A DNA stretch of 64,000 bases from Bradyrhizobium campsiandrae (GTDB lineage: Bacteria; Pseudomonadota; Alphaproteobacteria; Rhizobiales; Xanthobacteraceae): NCBI RefSeq assembly GCF_014529705.1, contig NZ_JAANIH010000009.1, forward strand, positions 1-64,000, read 5' to 3'. The notes below the pieces were generated by a model. The model saw only the letters and a program-made list of their open reading frames with translations. It was not told where the DNA came from and searched no databases. A program made the translations under genes and the position numbers. Positions 6,565 to 15,515 of the stretch are shown in pieces; position 1 is the stretch's first letter, and each line of letters starts with the position of its first letter.

Positions 6565-8952
6565 CAGGTACTTGACCAGCGAGAGATCCGCGAGCTTGGC
6601 GGTAGTCTGGTAGGACGCCTGTAGCGCGTTCTGGAGCGACAGGATCTCGCTCGCGACCTGATCGGGCGAAGCCGACTCCGCCTGGTCGATGATGGTCTGG
6701 AGCTGCGCCTTGGCCTGGGTCTGGCGCGTGCTCGCGTCCTTCATCGTGTTCTGCGCCATTGCGATGTCGGTCTGGATGTCCTCGATCTTCTGCTGGCCGG
6801 GCTGCGGCGTCAGCGCCTGCGTGGTGCGCAGGCTCAGCGCCGCCACCTGCCCCCCCGCATATTGGCCGGTCGGCGAGGTCGAGAACGTGCCGAACACGGC
6901 GATCGCCTGCAACTGCTTGCGGATCGCGTCCTCGTCGGCCTGCGCGCCATATTGCACGGTGACGGAATCATCCACCCGCGCCACCGCGGTCGAGCGCGCC
7001 GAGCCCGGCCCGTCATTGCCGGTGTACCATTTCACCGTATTGGCCGTGCCGTTCACCAGCGTCGTCGCCGAACTCGCCGGCGAAGGCACGCGCAAAGGCG
7101 GCGTTGCCGCCGTGACGGGCGACGTCGTGAAGCCGAGCGCCGCGAACGCCGCGCCGTTCGAGCTCGTGATGTTGAGGCTGCCGGGATCGTCGGTGTTGAT
7201 CGTGATCACGCCGCCATGGATGGTCGACGGCTTGGTGGTGCCGGTGATCTGATCGATCTTGCTGAGCAGAGTCGAGACGCTGTCGGTAATATTGATCTGG
7301 TTTGGGCCTGACGCGCCCGAGGCGACAAAGGTCAGCGTCTGACCGTTCACCGTGATCGTATCGGGGCTGACCGCAGGCGGACCCGCCGACCCCGCCTGGA
7401 ACGAGGTTGAGAGGACTTCCGGGCCGCCCGTGGTCGCAGGGCCGCTCAGCACCGTTGAACCGGTGATCGGAGGCGTGGTCAGCGCGCTGCCGCGCGTCAC
7501 GCTGCTGAGACCGAGCGCCGTGACCGCCGCGCCGCCCGTGACGGCCACGTCGGCGGCGGTGCCGGTCGCGATCTGGATATTGCCACTGGCGTTCAAAGTG
7601 ACGTTAGCAGCGGGGACGCCGGCGGCTGTGGCGATCGCATTCAGGATATCAGATACCTTCGCGGCGCTGCCCGAAGCCAGTCCGATCGTGGTATTGGCGC
7701 CGGCCGTCGTGACCGTGGTGGCACTAGGGTCGAAGGTGATGGTGTGGGCGCCATTCGCGCCGGTGATGGTCAGGGTGGTGCCGGTCGGAGCGTTGGCGAG
7801 CGCGCTGAGAGTGGCTCCGTTGAGATGGGGTGTCGCAGAAGGATCGAGCGACGTGGCCGTCGACGCAGCCGCCGATGCGCTGTCCTGCAACGCGACCGAG
7901 CCCGTCCCGGTCGTCGAGGTATAGGAGCGCAGATTGCCGGCGGGCGCCACATTCGCGGTGGCTGATCCCACCGTATTGAAGAAATTGTCGCCGGCCGTAA
8001 CCGCGGACGCCGCCACCAGCGAAGTGCCTGCGAGCTTCTTGATCGCGGTGTTCAACGCGGTGTTGAGGTTCGAGGCGGTGATGTTGGGGTTCGGGGGAAC
8101 CGGCGGAACGGCGTTGGGATTGCCGGGGTCGATCGCAAAGCTGCCGACCGGCGTCGGCGTCGCAGTGGACGCAGTCAGGTTGATCTGCTCGCTCGAACCA
8201 TCAGGCAGCGTGAACTGCACACTGAGCGTATCGCCATTGCTCGGATTGACGCCGTTGAGATCGACCGAGAAGGACACCGGCGATCCGCTCGGGCCGGTGA
8301 CCGTCGCAGTCGGCATCTTCGAGGACACCGCGGCGATCTTCAAGCCGAACGGCGATCCCGCGACGTCCTCCGACACCTTCACCGAGCTCGCCGTCGGCTG
8401 CGACTGCACCAACCGTCCCATGCCGTTGGCACCGAGGTCGGCGGCCTGACGCTCCGCCATGACCTGCTTCAGCCCCGCCTGCGTGGTGGTGCCGTTGATG
8501 ATGGTGCCGGCATCGGCGACCGACTGGGTGTTGTAGGCGGTGCCGGAGAACAGATAGCGGTTACCCGACTGCGTGTTGAGCACGCCGACCATCGAGCCGA
8601 ACTGCGCCGCCGCGGTGTTCTGCGCGATCGTCTGTCCGTTGACGTTGAGATCCTGTGCGGTGCTGGCCGAGCCGGTCTGCACCGTGTTGCGGATCGTCGT
8701 CAGCGACTGCAGCGCGGTATTGGCGAGGTTGATGTTGACGTTGACGTTGGTGATCGTGTCCGTATAGGCGGCGATGTTCGAAAGCTGCGCGCGCCCGGCG
8801 ATCGCGAAGCCCTCGTTCGTGCCCATGCCGGAATAGTTCTGCGACAGCTTGCCGGTCGAGAGCTGTGTCGACAGGTCCGTGAGCTGCTGATTGATGTTGC
8901 GGATCTGCGCGCCGAGGACTGACGAGCCGTAATTGATGCTGCTGATTGACAT
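6562..8952 (-). CDS. flgL: Flagellar hook-filament junction protein FlgL, enlarged
   Basis: FlgL (HAP3) joins hook to filament and is exported through the flagellar apparatus. The N-terminal ~180 residues are flagellin-like (NINQQLTDLSTQLSTGKLSQNYSG is the family's D0 region, quoted in two parts: NINQQLTDLSTQ and LSTGKLSQNYSG), followed by QSGNRYLFSGTAY. The C-terminus has the matching helix (SASPDQVASEILSLQNALQ). At 796 residues it is more than twice the ~300-residue enterobacterial protein. The extra length is a Thr/Ala/Gly-rich beta-type middle; residues ~336-612 are homologous to an insertion in FlgE of this window. It is the third gene of flgE-flgK-flgL, 19 nt after flgK. Confidence 0.92.
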   Translation of the reverse strand: MSISSINYGSSVLGAQIRNINQQLTDLSTQLSTGKLSQNYSGMGTNEGFAIAGRAQLSNIAAYTDTITNVNVNINLANTALQSLTTIRNTVQTGSASTAQDLNVNGQTIAQNTAAAQFGSMVGVLNTQSGNRYLFSGTAYNTQSVADAGTIINGTTTQAGLKQVMAERQAADLGANGMGRLVQSQPTASSVKVSEDVAGSPFGLKIAAVSSKMPTATVTGPSGSPVSFSVDLNGVNPSNGDTLSVQFTLPDGSSEQINLTASTATPTPVGSFAIDPGNPNAVPPVPPNPNITASNLNTALNTAIKKLAGTSLVAASAVTAGDNFFNTVGSATANVAPAGNLRSYTSTTGTGSVALQDSASAAASTATSLDPSATPHLNGATLSALANAPTGTTLTITGANGAHTITFDPSATTVTTAGANTTIGLASGSAAKVSDILNAIATAAGVPAANVTLNASGNIQIATGTAADVAVTGGAAVTALGLSSVTRGSALTTPPITGSTVLSGPATTGGPEVLSTSFQAGSAGPPAVSPDTITVNGQTLTFVASGASGPNQINITDSVSTLLSKIDQITGTTKPSTIHGGVITINTDDPGSLNITSSNGAAFAALGFTTSPVTAATPPLRVPSPASSATTLVNGTANTVKWYTGNDGPGSARSTAVARVDDSVTVQYGAQADEDAIRKQLQAIAVFGTFSTSPTGQYAGGQVAALSLRTTQALTPQPGQQKIEDIQTDIAMAQNTMKDASTRQTQAKAQLQTIIDQAESASPDQVASEILSLQNALQASYQTTAKLADLSLVKYL
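7117..7947 (-). repeat. FlgL copy of a ~270-residue insertion shared with FlgE
   Basis: This segment encodes FlgL residues ~336-612 and matches FlgE residues ~225-497 motif by motif: an NLRS start, TGSVALQDS, AAGVPAANVTLNASGNIQI, GLSSVTRG, DTITVNGQTLTF, ASGASGPNQIN, LNITSSNG and ALGF. One stretch, 7328-7364, is identical at DNA level to 11893-11929 (37 nt), which indicates recent duplication or gene conversion between the two genes. Confidence 0.85.
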
Positions 8953-8971
8953 GTTTTCAGAGCCCTACTGA

Positions 8972-10852
8972 TTACCCTTGAGCCTGGAGTAACGTGTTCA
9001 TCATGCTCTGCACCACACTCATCACGTGCGCGTTGGCAGCATAGGCATTCTGAAGCTGGATCAGGTTCGACATCTCCGAGTCCAGGTTGACGCTGGAGGT
9101 CGAGTTGAACTTGGCCTGCAGCGTCGAGACCACGACGCTCTGGCCCTGCTGGAGCTGGGTCGCCTGGGTCGAGGCATTGGCCTGCACGCTCAGGAACTGC
9201 TGCAGATAATTCGAGACGCTGCCGGTAAACGGCTGGCTCGCCGAGCCGAGACCGGTCTGCGGCGAATAGGAATACACGGCCGTGGTGAGCTGCGAGTAGA
9301 GATAGTCCGAGCGAGTGGTGTCGCCCGTCGGGGTCACCGGCGATGTGCTGTAGATCGACAGTCTGGTCGGATCGGCGGTGAGCTGCGTGTTCACGGCGAT
9401 GCGGCCGGCAAGGCCGGTCATCTGCGAACCGGAGCCCGTGATCGCGCCGGTATAGAGCGCCTGCCCGCCGTCGGTGAACAGCGGCAGCTGCGGACCGCCT
9501 GATGTCAGCGACGAGACCGTCTTGGTGCTCGATGCGGAGTTGATCTTGACGAGGCCGCTGTTGTCGTCGGTGACGCGCAGCGTCGTCGCGGTCGCCGGCG
9601 ATGGCGCTGCGGAGAACGACACGTGCGAGCCCGGCAGCGCGGTGTTGAGCGCGGAGGCGATCGCGCCCATGCCGCTGGAGAAATTGACGCCGATCTGGAT
9701 CGGGTTGGCGTTGGTGGCGTTCTGCAGCGGCAGCGCCGTCGGATCGGTCACGTTCACCAGCGTAATCTGGCGCTGCGTGTTGGTGGAATCGGTATAGGTG
9801 ATGTTGACGGTGTTGCCGGGCTGCGCGCCGGCGAGATCGATGTCGAAGCCGGCGGGCGAACCGGAGACGGGCGTGCCCGCCGTGGTCTTGTCCGACATCG
9901 CGCTCGACATCGTCGCGGCGAGCTGATCGACCTGGTTCTGCGCCTGCACCAGGGTCTGGTCGCGCAGCTTCAGGTCGGCCGCAATCTGGCCGGAGGAGAC
10001 GACGTTGTTGCCGGCGACGTCGATGGACGAGCCGTTCGGCAGCTTAATGGTGAGCGCACCGACCCCGGACTTGGACGGATCGATGTTGTAGAGCGAGGTC
10101 GCGCCCAGCGCGCCTGCAGACGTGAAGGAGAATTGCGAGGCGAGCCCCGCGCCGACCAGCTGGATGCCTGTCGTGGTATAGATGTTGGTCTGGTTGGATC
10201 CGTCGGTGGTGACGCGGACGTCGACATATTTCGACAGGCTGTTGATGGCCTGGTCGCGCTGATCCATCAGGGTTGCCGCGGCGGGATCGGTCGGCGCGAG
10301 GCCCTGCAGCTTGGTGTTGATGTCGGCGATCTGGTTCAGCGCCGCGTTGGCAGCTTGCGAGGAGGTGGCGAGATCCTGCTCGACGTTCGAGCGCAGCGAC
10401 TGGATGCCGTTGGTAGTGACGTTGAGCTGCGTCGCCAGCGTCTGCGCGGCGCCGAGCGCGACCCTCTGCGCCGACGACGAACCCGCATTGGTGGAGAGCG
10501 CCTGGAGCGACGTGGTGAAACTGTTCAGCGCGTTTTCGAGCGTGCCGCTGTTGCCGGGCGTGCCGTAGACACTCTGAAGCTGCTTCAGAATGTTGGCCAT
10601 CTGGTCGGCATAGCCGCTGCCGCCGGTCTCGGTGCGCAGCTGGTTCTGCACATAGCTGTCGATGTCGCGGCTGACGCCGGTCGTCTTCGCCGTCGAGCCG
10701 AAGTCACCGGTGGTAACTTCGATCTGGTTCGGCGTCTGGGCGACGTAACCCGGCGTCTGCGAATTTGCGACGTTCGACGAGACGATCGAGAGCGCGGCCT
10801 GGTTGGCACGCAGACCGCTCATCGCACTGGCAAGGGCTGAACTCAAACCCAT
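8972..10852 (-). CDS. flgK: Flagellar hook-associated protein FlgK
   Basis: FlgK (HAP1) is the first hook-filament junction protein, exported by the flagellar type III system. The 626-residue product starts with the rod/hook family N-terminus: ASAMSGLRANQAALSIVSSN followed by VANSQTPGYVAQ. Residues 80-200 carry the coiled FlgK D1 region (QLQSVYGTPGNSGTLENAL). The C-terminus ends SVNLDSEMSNLIQLQNAY and a final helix (ANAHVMSVVQSMMNTLL) typical of the hook family. Length is close to that of other alphaproteobacterial FlgK proteins. It lies between flgE and flgL on the minus strand (34 and 19 nt gaps) and is presumably co-transcribed and expressed as a late flagellar gene. Confidence 0.95.
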   Translation of the reverse strand: MGLSSALASAMSGLRANQAALSIVSSNVANSQTPGYVAQTPNQIEVTTGDFGSTAKTTGVSRDIDSYVQNQLRTETGGSGYADQMANILKQLQSVYGTPGNSGTLENALNSFTTSLQALSTNAGSSSAQRVALGAAQTLATQLNVTTNGIQSLRSNVEQDLATSSQAANAALNQIADINTKLQGLAPTDPAAATLMDQRDQAINSLSKYVDVRVTTDGSNQTNIYTTTGIQLVGAGLASQFSFTSAGALGATSLYNIDPSKSGVGALTIKLPNGSSIDVAGNNVVSSGQIAADLKLRDQTLVQAQNQVDQLAATMSSAMSDKTTAGTPVSGSPAGFDIDLAGAQPGNTVNITYTDSTNTQRQITLVNVTDPTALPLQNATNANPIQIGVNFSSGMGAIASALNTALPGSHVSFSAAPSPATATTLRVTDDNSGLVKINSASSTKTVSSLTSGGPQLPLFTDGGQALYTGAITGSGSQMTGLAGRIAVNTQLTADPTRLSIYSTSPVTPTGDTTRSDYLYSQLTTAVYSYSPQTGLGSASQPFTGSVSNYLQQFLSVQANASTQATQLQQGQSVVVSTLQAKFNSTSSVNLDSEMSNLIQLQNAYAANAHVMSVVQSMMNTLLQAQG

Positions 10853-10886
10853 CTTACTTGCCGCCTTTGGTTACGTTGGGCGCCGA

Positions 10887-13172
10887 TCAGCGCAACACGT
10901 TGAGGAGGTCCTGGACCATCGAATTCGCCGTCGTGATCACCTTGGTGTTGGCCGAATAGGCCTGCTGGGTCACGATCAGCTTGGTGAACTCGTCGGCGAT
11001 GTCGGTGTTGGATCCCTCCAGCGACGAACCGCTAATGGTGCCCGAGGCGCCCGCGATCGCCGGGCCCGACTGGTCGGTCACGGCGTAGGCGCCGCCGTCC
11101 ATCGCCTTGAGATAGTTGGTGCCGTTGAAGTGCGACAGCGTCACCTGGGCGAGGTCGAGGTTCTGGCCGTTGGAGAAGGTGCCGACCACGAGACCGTTGT
11201 TGCTGACGGCGACGGAGCGGAGCTGACCGGCGGCGTAACCGTTCTGGGTGATGGTGTTGATGGTCACCGCGCCGCTGTTGCTGGCATATTGCGTCAGTGC
11301 GCCCGAGGAGATGTTGAGGGCGACCGAGCCGAGCGATTGACCGCTGACGGTGACGTTGCTGAGCGTGATGCCCGAGCCGGCCGGCGAGGTCAGCGAGCCG
11401 TCCGCGGCGAAGGTGAAGGACTGTCCGGCGTTCACCCAGCCGACCGTCGTCCCCGTCGCATTCGGGTCGGTCTGGTAGAACAGGTTCCAGGTGTCGGCAT
11501 GGCCGTTGCCGAGCGAGGCGCTGTCCGTCTTGGCCCAGCGCAATTGCAGATTCACCGGCGTGCCCGCAGCATTGTAAGCCGTCACCGCGCCACCGCTGAT
11601 CGACTCCTTGGTGAAGGTGGCGATGTCGTTGCCGATCACGCCGCCGGTGCCGGACGTGCCGCCACCGCCGCGGTTCTTCTGGATCGCCGACGTGAAGCCG
11701 AGCGCGGCCAGAGCGTTGCCGTTTGAGCTGGTGATGTTCAGCTGGGGACTGGCGGTACCGGTCTGCAGCGTGATGACACCGTTGGAGATCGAGGAACCCG
11801 AGGCCCCGCTCAGAGCATCGATCTTGCCGAGCAGCGTTGTGATGTCATCGCCCACGTTGATCTGGTTTGCACCGGACGCACCCGACGCCATGAAGGTCAG
11901 CGTCTGACCGTTCACCGTGATCGTATCGGCGGCGACGGCAGGCGGACCCGACGATGCCGCGTGGAAGCCCGACGAGAGCACTTCCGAGCCGCCCGGCGTC
12001 GCAGCGCCGCCCAGCAACGTTCCGCCGGTGATCGCCGGCGTCGACAGCACGTTGCCGCCGCGCGACACACTGCTGATACCGAGCAGGCCGGCCGCCGTGC
12101 CGGCCACGGTGATATCAGCCGTGGTGCTGGTCGTGATCTGGATATTGCCGGCGGAATTCATGACCACGTTGGCGGGGGGAACGCCGGCGGCCGCCGCAAC
12201 CGCGCTGAGGATACTGCCCACCGTTGCGTTGGTGCCGTTTTGCAGACCGATCGTGGCCGGATTTCCCGCCGTGTAGCCGGTCGCGCCAGAGGTAAAGTTA
12301 ATGACCTGGGTGCCGTTGATCGTCAAAGACTTGCCGTCCAGGCTGCTGAGAAGCGTGGTGTTGAGGTGCGTGGGGACCGCGGTCGCATCGAGCGGGGTCG
12401 CGCTGGTGGCCGCCGCTGAAGAACTGTCCATCAGCGCGACCGTGCCCGTCGCGGTTGTGGCCGTGTAGGCTGAGCGGAGATTTCCCGTCGCCGCCGCGCC
12501 GGAGACTCCCACGCTGACAAAGGGCGGCGGGGGCGTGCCGACAATCATCGGGTTGGCGGCGAAATCGGATGGATTGAGGCCGCCGGCCGCAAGCAGCGTA
12601 CCGCTCACCGCGGTCGACTTCGCCACGGTGTTCGGCACCGACGGCAGGTTCGCCGCGTACTGGATCGAGGTCGTCGCCTGCGCCGGAACGAAGTTGTTCT
12701 GGAATTGCAGCACGGTCGGCACGCTGCCGGTCGGGTTGCCAGTCTTCGGGTCGACCGCGACGCCCATCAGGTAATAGCCGGCGCCATTGACGAGGTTGCC
12801 GTTGGCGTTGACCTGGAAGTCGCCGCGACGGGTGTAATAGGAGACGCCGTCGAACACCGGCACGTTGTCGACGACGCCGCTCGCCTTCTGCACGGCGAAG
12901 AAGCCGTCGCCGGTGATCGCCATGTTGGTGGCGACGCTGGAGGACGAGATCGTGCCCTGGGTGGTGATGGTCGCCTGAGCATGGGCGGTGACGCCGCCGG
13001 CGACCTGCTTGCTCGGCACGGACGCGTCGGGGATGAGATCTTCGAATGAGGTCCCGATGCCCTTGTATCCGGTGGTGGACGAGTTCGCGATGTTGCCCGA
13101 GATGTTCTGAAGCGCGTAGGACTGCGCCTGCAGACCACCCACCGAGGTGTTCATTGCATCGAAGATACCCAT
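10887..13172 (-). CDS. flgE: Flagellar hook protein FlgE, enlarged
   Basis: FlgE polymerises into the hook. The 761-residue product starts MGIFDAMNTSVGGLQAQSYA and continues LQNISGNIANSSTTGYKG, the hook-family signature. It has TNMAITGDGFFAVQ (~82-95) and ends SLEGSNTDIADEFTKLIVTQ then QAYSANTKVITTANSMVQDL, the usual FlgE C-terminus. I chose ATG 13172 because GGAGAC precedes it and family members start there; an in-frame extension to 13214 is not FlgE-like. It is larger than the ~400-residue enterobacterial FlgE. Part of the excess is residues ~225-497, which are homologous to an insertion in FlgL. First gene of flgE-flgK-flgL. Confidence 0.94.
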   Translation of the reverse strand: MGIFDAMNTSVGGLQAQSYALQNISGNIANSSTTGYKGIGTSFEDLIPDASVPSKQVAGGVTAHAQATITTQGTISSSSVATNMAITGDGFFAVQKASGVVDNVPVFDGVSYYTRRGDFQVNANGNLVNGAGYYLMGVAVDPKTGNPTGSVPTVLQFQNNFVPAQATTSIQYAANLPSVPNTVAKSTAVSGTLLAAGGLNPSDFAANPMIVGTPPPPFVSVGVSGAAATGNLRSAYTATTATGTVALMDSSSAAATSATPLDATAVPTHLNTTLLSSLDGKSLTINGTQVINFTSGATGYTAGNPATIGLQNGTNATVGSILSAVAAAAGVPPANVVMNSAGNIQITTSTTADITVAGTAAGLLGISSVSRGGNVLSTPAITGGTLLGGAATPGGSEVLSSGFHAASSGPPAVAADTITVNGQTLTFMASGASGANQINVGDDITTLLGKIDALSGASGSSISNGVITLQTGTASPQLNITSSNGNALAALGFTSAIQKNRGGGGTSGTGGVIGNDIATFTKESISGGAVTAYNAAGTPVNLQLRWAKTDSASLGNGHADTWNLFYQTDPNATGTTVGWVNAGQSFTFAADGSLTSPAGSGITLSNVTVSGQSLGSVALNISSGALTQYASNSGAVTINTITQNGYAAGQLRSVAVSNNGLVVGTFSNGQNLDLAQVTLSHFNGTNYLKAMDGGAYAVTDQSGPAIAGASGTISGSSLEGSNTDIADEFTKLIVTQQAYSANTKVITTANSMVQDLLNVLR
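11682..12500 (-). repeat. FlgE copy of the insertion shared with FlgL
   Basis: Encodes FlgE residues ~225-497. It matches FlgL 336-612 throughout, with a 37-nt identical DNA block (11893-11929 against 7328-7364) and the same order of motifs (TGTVALMDSSSAAAT, AAGVPPANVVMNSAGNIQI, DTITVNGQTLTF, LNITSSNG). The composition (Ser/Thr/Gly/Ala, alternating beta pattern) suggests a surface-exposed domain of the hook. Confidence 0.85.
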
Positions 13173-13290
13173 AACTTTGTCTCCAAATCCGGTCTCGGCG
13201 GCGGGTCGACCCATGGCCGCAGTCGGGGAGACAGTCGCAAGGCCTATGCCAATGCGGGTATGTGTGTAAAATCAGATACTTAAATAGAAA

Positions 13291-13314
13291 TGCCCCGGTC
13301 ACATGACCGGGGCA
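13291..13314 (-). terminator. Rho-independent terminator after msrB
   Basis: Perfect 11-bp inverted repeat (TGCCCCGGTCA against TGACCGGGGCA, 2-nt centre). On the minus strand it is followed by ATTTCTATTT. A second short hairpin (13316-13334, AATTGCCGG against CCGGCAATT) lies just upstream on that strand. Together they isolate msrB from the flgE promoter. Confidence 0.75.
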
Positions 13315-13351
13315 CAATTGCCGGTCCGGCAATTCTTGCCGGGACCATACG

Positions 13352-13864
13352 TCAAGTCGCCGACGGCGTTGCCGGGTGGAAGACCAGCCCGAAACCATCG
13401 ATGCAATAGCGCAAGCCGGTCGGCTTCGGACCGTCGTCGAAGACGTGGCCGAGATGGCCGCCGCAGCGCCGGCAGTGCACCTCGGTACGCACCATGCCGA
13501 AGGTGCGGTCCTCGGTCTTGCCGACATTGCCCTCGATCGGCTGGTAGAAGCTCGGCCAGCCCGTGCCGCTCTCGAACTTGGTCTCGGAGGAAAACAGCGG
13601 CAGGTCGCAGCCGGCGCAGGCGAAGGTGCCCTTGCGGTGCTCGTTCAGCAGCGGGCTGGAACCGGGCCGTTCAGTGCCCTCCTTGCGCAGGATCTCATAT
13701 TGCTGCGGCGTCAATTGCGCCCGCCACTCGGCGTCGGTCTTCTCGATCTCGAATTTCTGCGCGGCTTTCTCTCCAGCCTGCGCCGGACTTGCCCTCAGCC
13801 AGCGGAAGGCCGAAAGGCCGAACAGGCCGGCGACAGTCGTTAGCAGGATGCGGCGGTCAAACAT
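13352..13864 (-). CDS. msrB: Exported peptide-methionine (R)-S-oxide reductase MsrB
   Basis: MsrB reduces methionine-R-sulfoxide in proteins. The 170-residue product has the complete family set: zinc cysteines C83/C86 (CAGC) and C131/C134 (CRRC), GTGWPSF (substrate pocket, ~100-106), [12 protein letters not shown], and the catalytic cysteine C154 in [11 protein letters not shown]. The first 30 residues form an export signal with a twin arginine ([18 protein letters not shown]), ending ASPAQA, so it probably acts in the periplasm by the Tat or Sec route. The usual Asn after the catalytic RYCI is Asp here, a minor change. It is a single gene ended by a strong terminator. Confidence 0.93.
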   Translation of the reverse strand: MFDRRILLTTVAGLFGLSAFRWLRASPAQAGEKAAQKFEIEKTDAEWRAQLTPQQYEILRKEGTERPGSSPLLNEHRKGTFACAGCDLPLFSSETKFESGTGWPSFYQPIEGNVGKTEDRTFGMVRTEVHCRRCGGHLGHVFDDGPKPTGLRYCIDGFGLVFHPATPSAT

Positions 13865-13948
13865 CTCATTCTCCGTGCGCGGGGACCACGCCCTGAGATA
13901 CGGGCTCTAACGGCTGACGTTACACTTCCAGGCGGGATTTTTCTCAAC

Positions 13949-15409
13949 TTATTGCGAGACGCCCTGCTCGTGGGAGGCCGGTTCCGCGGCCTTCGTGGCC
14001 GCCGGCTGCGGCGGTGGGGCCACCCGCGGCCGCACTCCGGGCGCCGGACGGCGCGGACCGGTGCCGGCGGCCCTGTTGGCCTCGGCCAGACGCGCCTCGC
14101 GCTCCCTGTCCTTCACCCGCGCTCGTTCGCGGTATCGGGCCAGCGACCCCGCGGCGGCGGAACTCGCCCTGCCCCAGATGCCGACCAATTGGCCCGCGAC
14201 CCGCCCGGTGGTGCCGCCTGCCCAGACCAGTTCGAACGGCGAGAACAGCTTCCAGCGCTCGTCGCCCGAAAGGATGCTGCGCGCGATCAGCTGCCCGGCC
14301 ATCGCCGAGGTGTTCATGCCCTGACGCCCGAACCCGCTCGCCACCCACAGCCCTTTGCGCAGCTGGCCGATCTGCGGCATGCCGTGCACAGTGTGGCCGG
14401 TCGCGCCGCCGAACGTCTCCGCAATCTCCACGTTCCCGAGTTCTGGGAAGATCGATTGAATCCTCCGCCTGATGGGACCGGCAAAGCGCTGCGGACGCGC
14501 CGCCCAGGTGGTTTCCGGACTTTCCCACATCAGGCGATCACCATCGACAATACGGAAATGATCGACACCGTCGGAATCCATCACCGAGCCCTTGAAGGCG
14601 ATGATCTCATGCAGGCGCTCGCCGAGCGGCGCGGTGATGCCGGCATAGCGCCAGACCGGCAGCAACGTCTCCGAGAGCCGACGCAACGGGGCGCCGAGAT
14701 GGATGTTGCCGGCGAGCACGATGTGGGTGGCGCGCAGCCGTGCCGATGGGGTGACGATGCGTTTGCGGATGCCGGAATGATCGATGCTGACGACCGGCGT
14801 GTCCTCGAAGATGCGCGCGCCGGCGCGGCGCGCCAGCGCCGCCAGGCCATGGACATATTTGCGGCCGTCGACCTGGAACGCCCTGGGATAATAGACGCCG
14901 TGGAAGTAACGATCGGTCCTGAGCGCCGCGCGGACGCGATCGACCTGCCAGCCCTCGGCTTCGGTGTCGAAATCCTCGTTCAGCATCTGCAGCTGGCTGA
15001 TCAGCCGGTCGCCGGCATCGACATTGGAGACCTCGAGCACGCCGTCGGTCAGGCCGATGCCAGGGATATTCTCCTCAGTGGCGTTGGTCCGCACGAACTC
15101 GGCGCCCTCCTTCGAGAGCGTCCATAACTCACCGGCATCCTCGAAGCCGATCCGCTCGATCAGCTCGGTGAGCGGCAGCGCGAAGCCCGGCATCACAGTG
15201 CCGAGCTGGTTGCCCGAGGCGTTCCAGCCGATATGACGGCCCTCGAGCACCGCGACGCTGGCCCCGAGCCGGGCCGCCTCCAGCGCGACGGAAAGGCCGG
15301 CGAGCCCTGCCCCGATCACGCAAATGTCGGCGTCGAGATCGAACGACAGACGGGCACGTTCTCGAAAGCCCGCTTCTTCCTGGGACACGCTTGTGAAAGT
15401 CTCGCTCAT
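13949..15409 (-). CDS. FAD-dependent oxidoreductase (DAO / PuuB-like family)
   Basis: A 486-residue D-amino-acid-oxidase-fold flavoprotein. The dinucleotide-binding motif is near residues 28-45 (ADICVIGAGLAGLSVALEAA), followed by VAVLEGRHIGWNASGNQLG, which is typical of gamma-glutamylputrescine oxidase-like enzymes. The C-terminal FAD contact GLWVASGFGRQGMNTSAMAG is present. Members oxidise secondary or primary amines to aldehydes with hydrogen peroxide release; the substrate here is not evident. After about residue 428 there is a Pro/Arg/Ala-rich low-complexity tail not seen in core enzymes. It stands alone between msrB (convergent side gap 84 nt) and a divergent phosphatase gene. Confidence 0.83.
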   Translation of the reverse strand: MSETFTSVSQEEAGFRERARLSFDLDADICVIGAGLAGLSVALEAARLGASVAVLEGRHIGWNASGNQLGTVMPGFALPLTELIERIGFEDAGELWTLSKEGAEFVRTNATEENIPGIGLTDGVLEVSNVDAGDRLISQLQMLNEDFDTEAEGWQVDRVRAALRTDRYFHGVYYPRAFQVDGRKYVHGLAALARRAGARIFEDTPVVSIDHSGIRKRIVTPSARLRATHIVLAGNIHLGAPLRRLSETLLPVWRYAGITAPLGERLHEIIAFKGSVMDSDGVDHFRIVDGDRLMWESPETTWAARPQRFAGPIRRRIQSIFPELGNVEIAETFGGATGHTVHGMPQIGQLRKGLWVASGFGRQGMNTSAMAGQLIARSILSGDERWKLFSPFELVWAGGTTGRVAGQLVGIWGRASSAAAGSLARYRERARVKDREREARLAEANRAAGTGPRRPAPGVRPRVAPPPQPAATKAAEPASHEQGVSQ

Positions 15410-15420
15410 GGCGTTTTCTT

Positions 15421-15453
15421 AGAGCATGATCCGGAAATCCGTGCAGCGGTTTT
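15421..15453 (+). repeat. Fragment of a dispersed AGAGCATGATCCGGAAA repeat
   Basis: The sequence AGAGCATGATCCGGAAA followed by GCAGCGGTTTT looks like half of an imperfect palindrome that recurs in bradyrhizobial intergenic regions (from general knowledge of these genomes). Only one arm is present here, upstream of the FAD oxidoreductase start. Confidence 0.5.
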
Positions 15454-15515
15454 GTCACCTTGTCCTCAGCCGGCACCGGTAGATTATTCTGGACCTGGAA
15501 CGATTCGAGAATGCC

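Noticed and set aside
13173-13214. Longer start for FlgE
   Set aside because: FlgE proteins start at MGIFDAM; the added residues are unlike the family.
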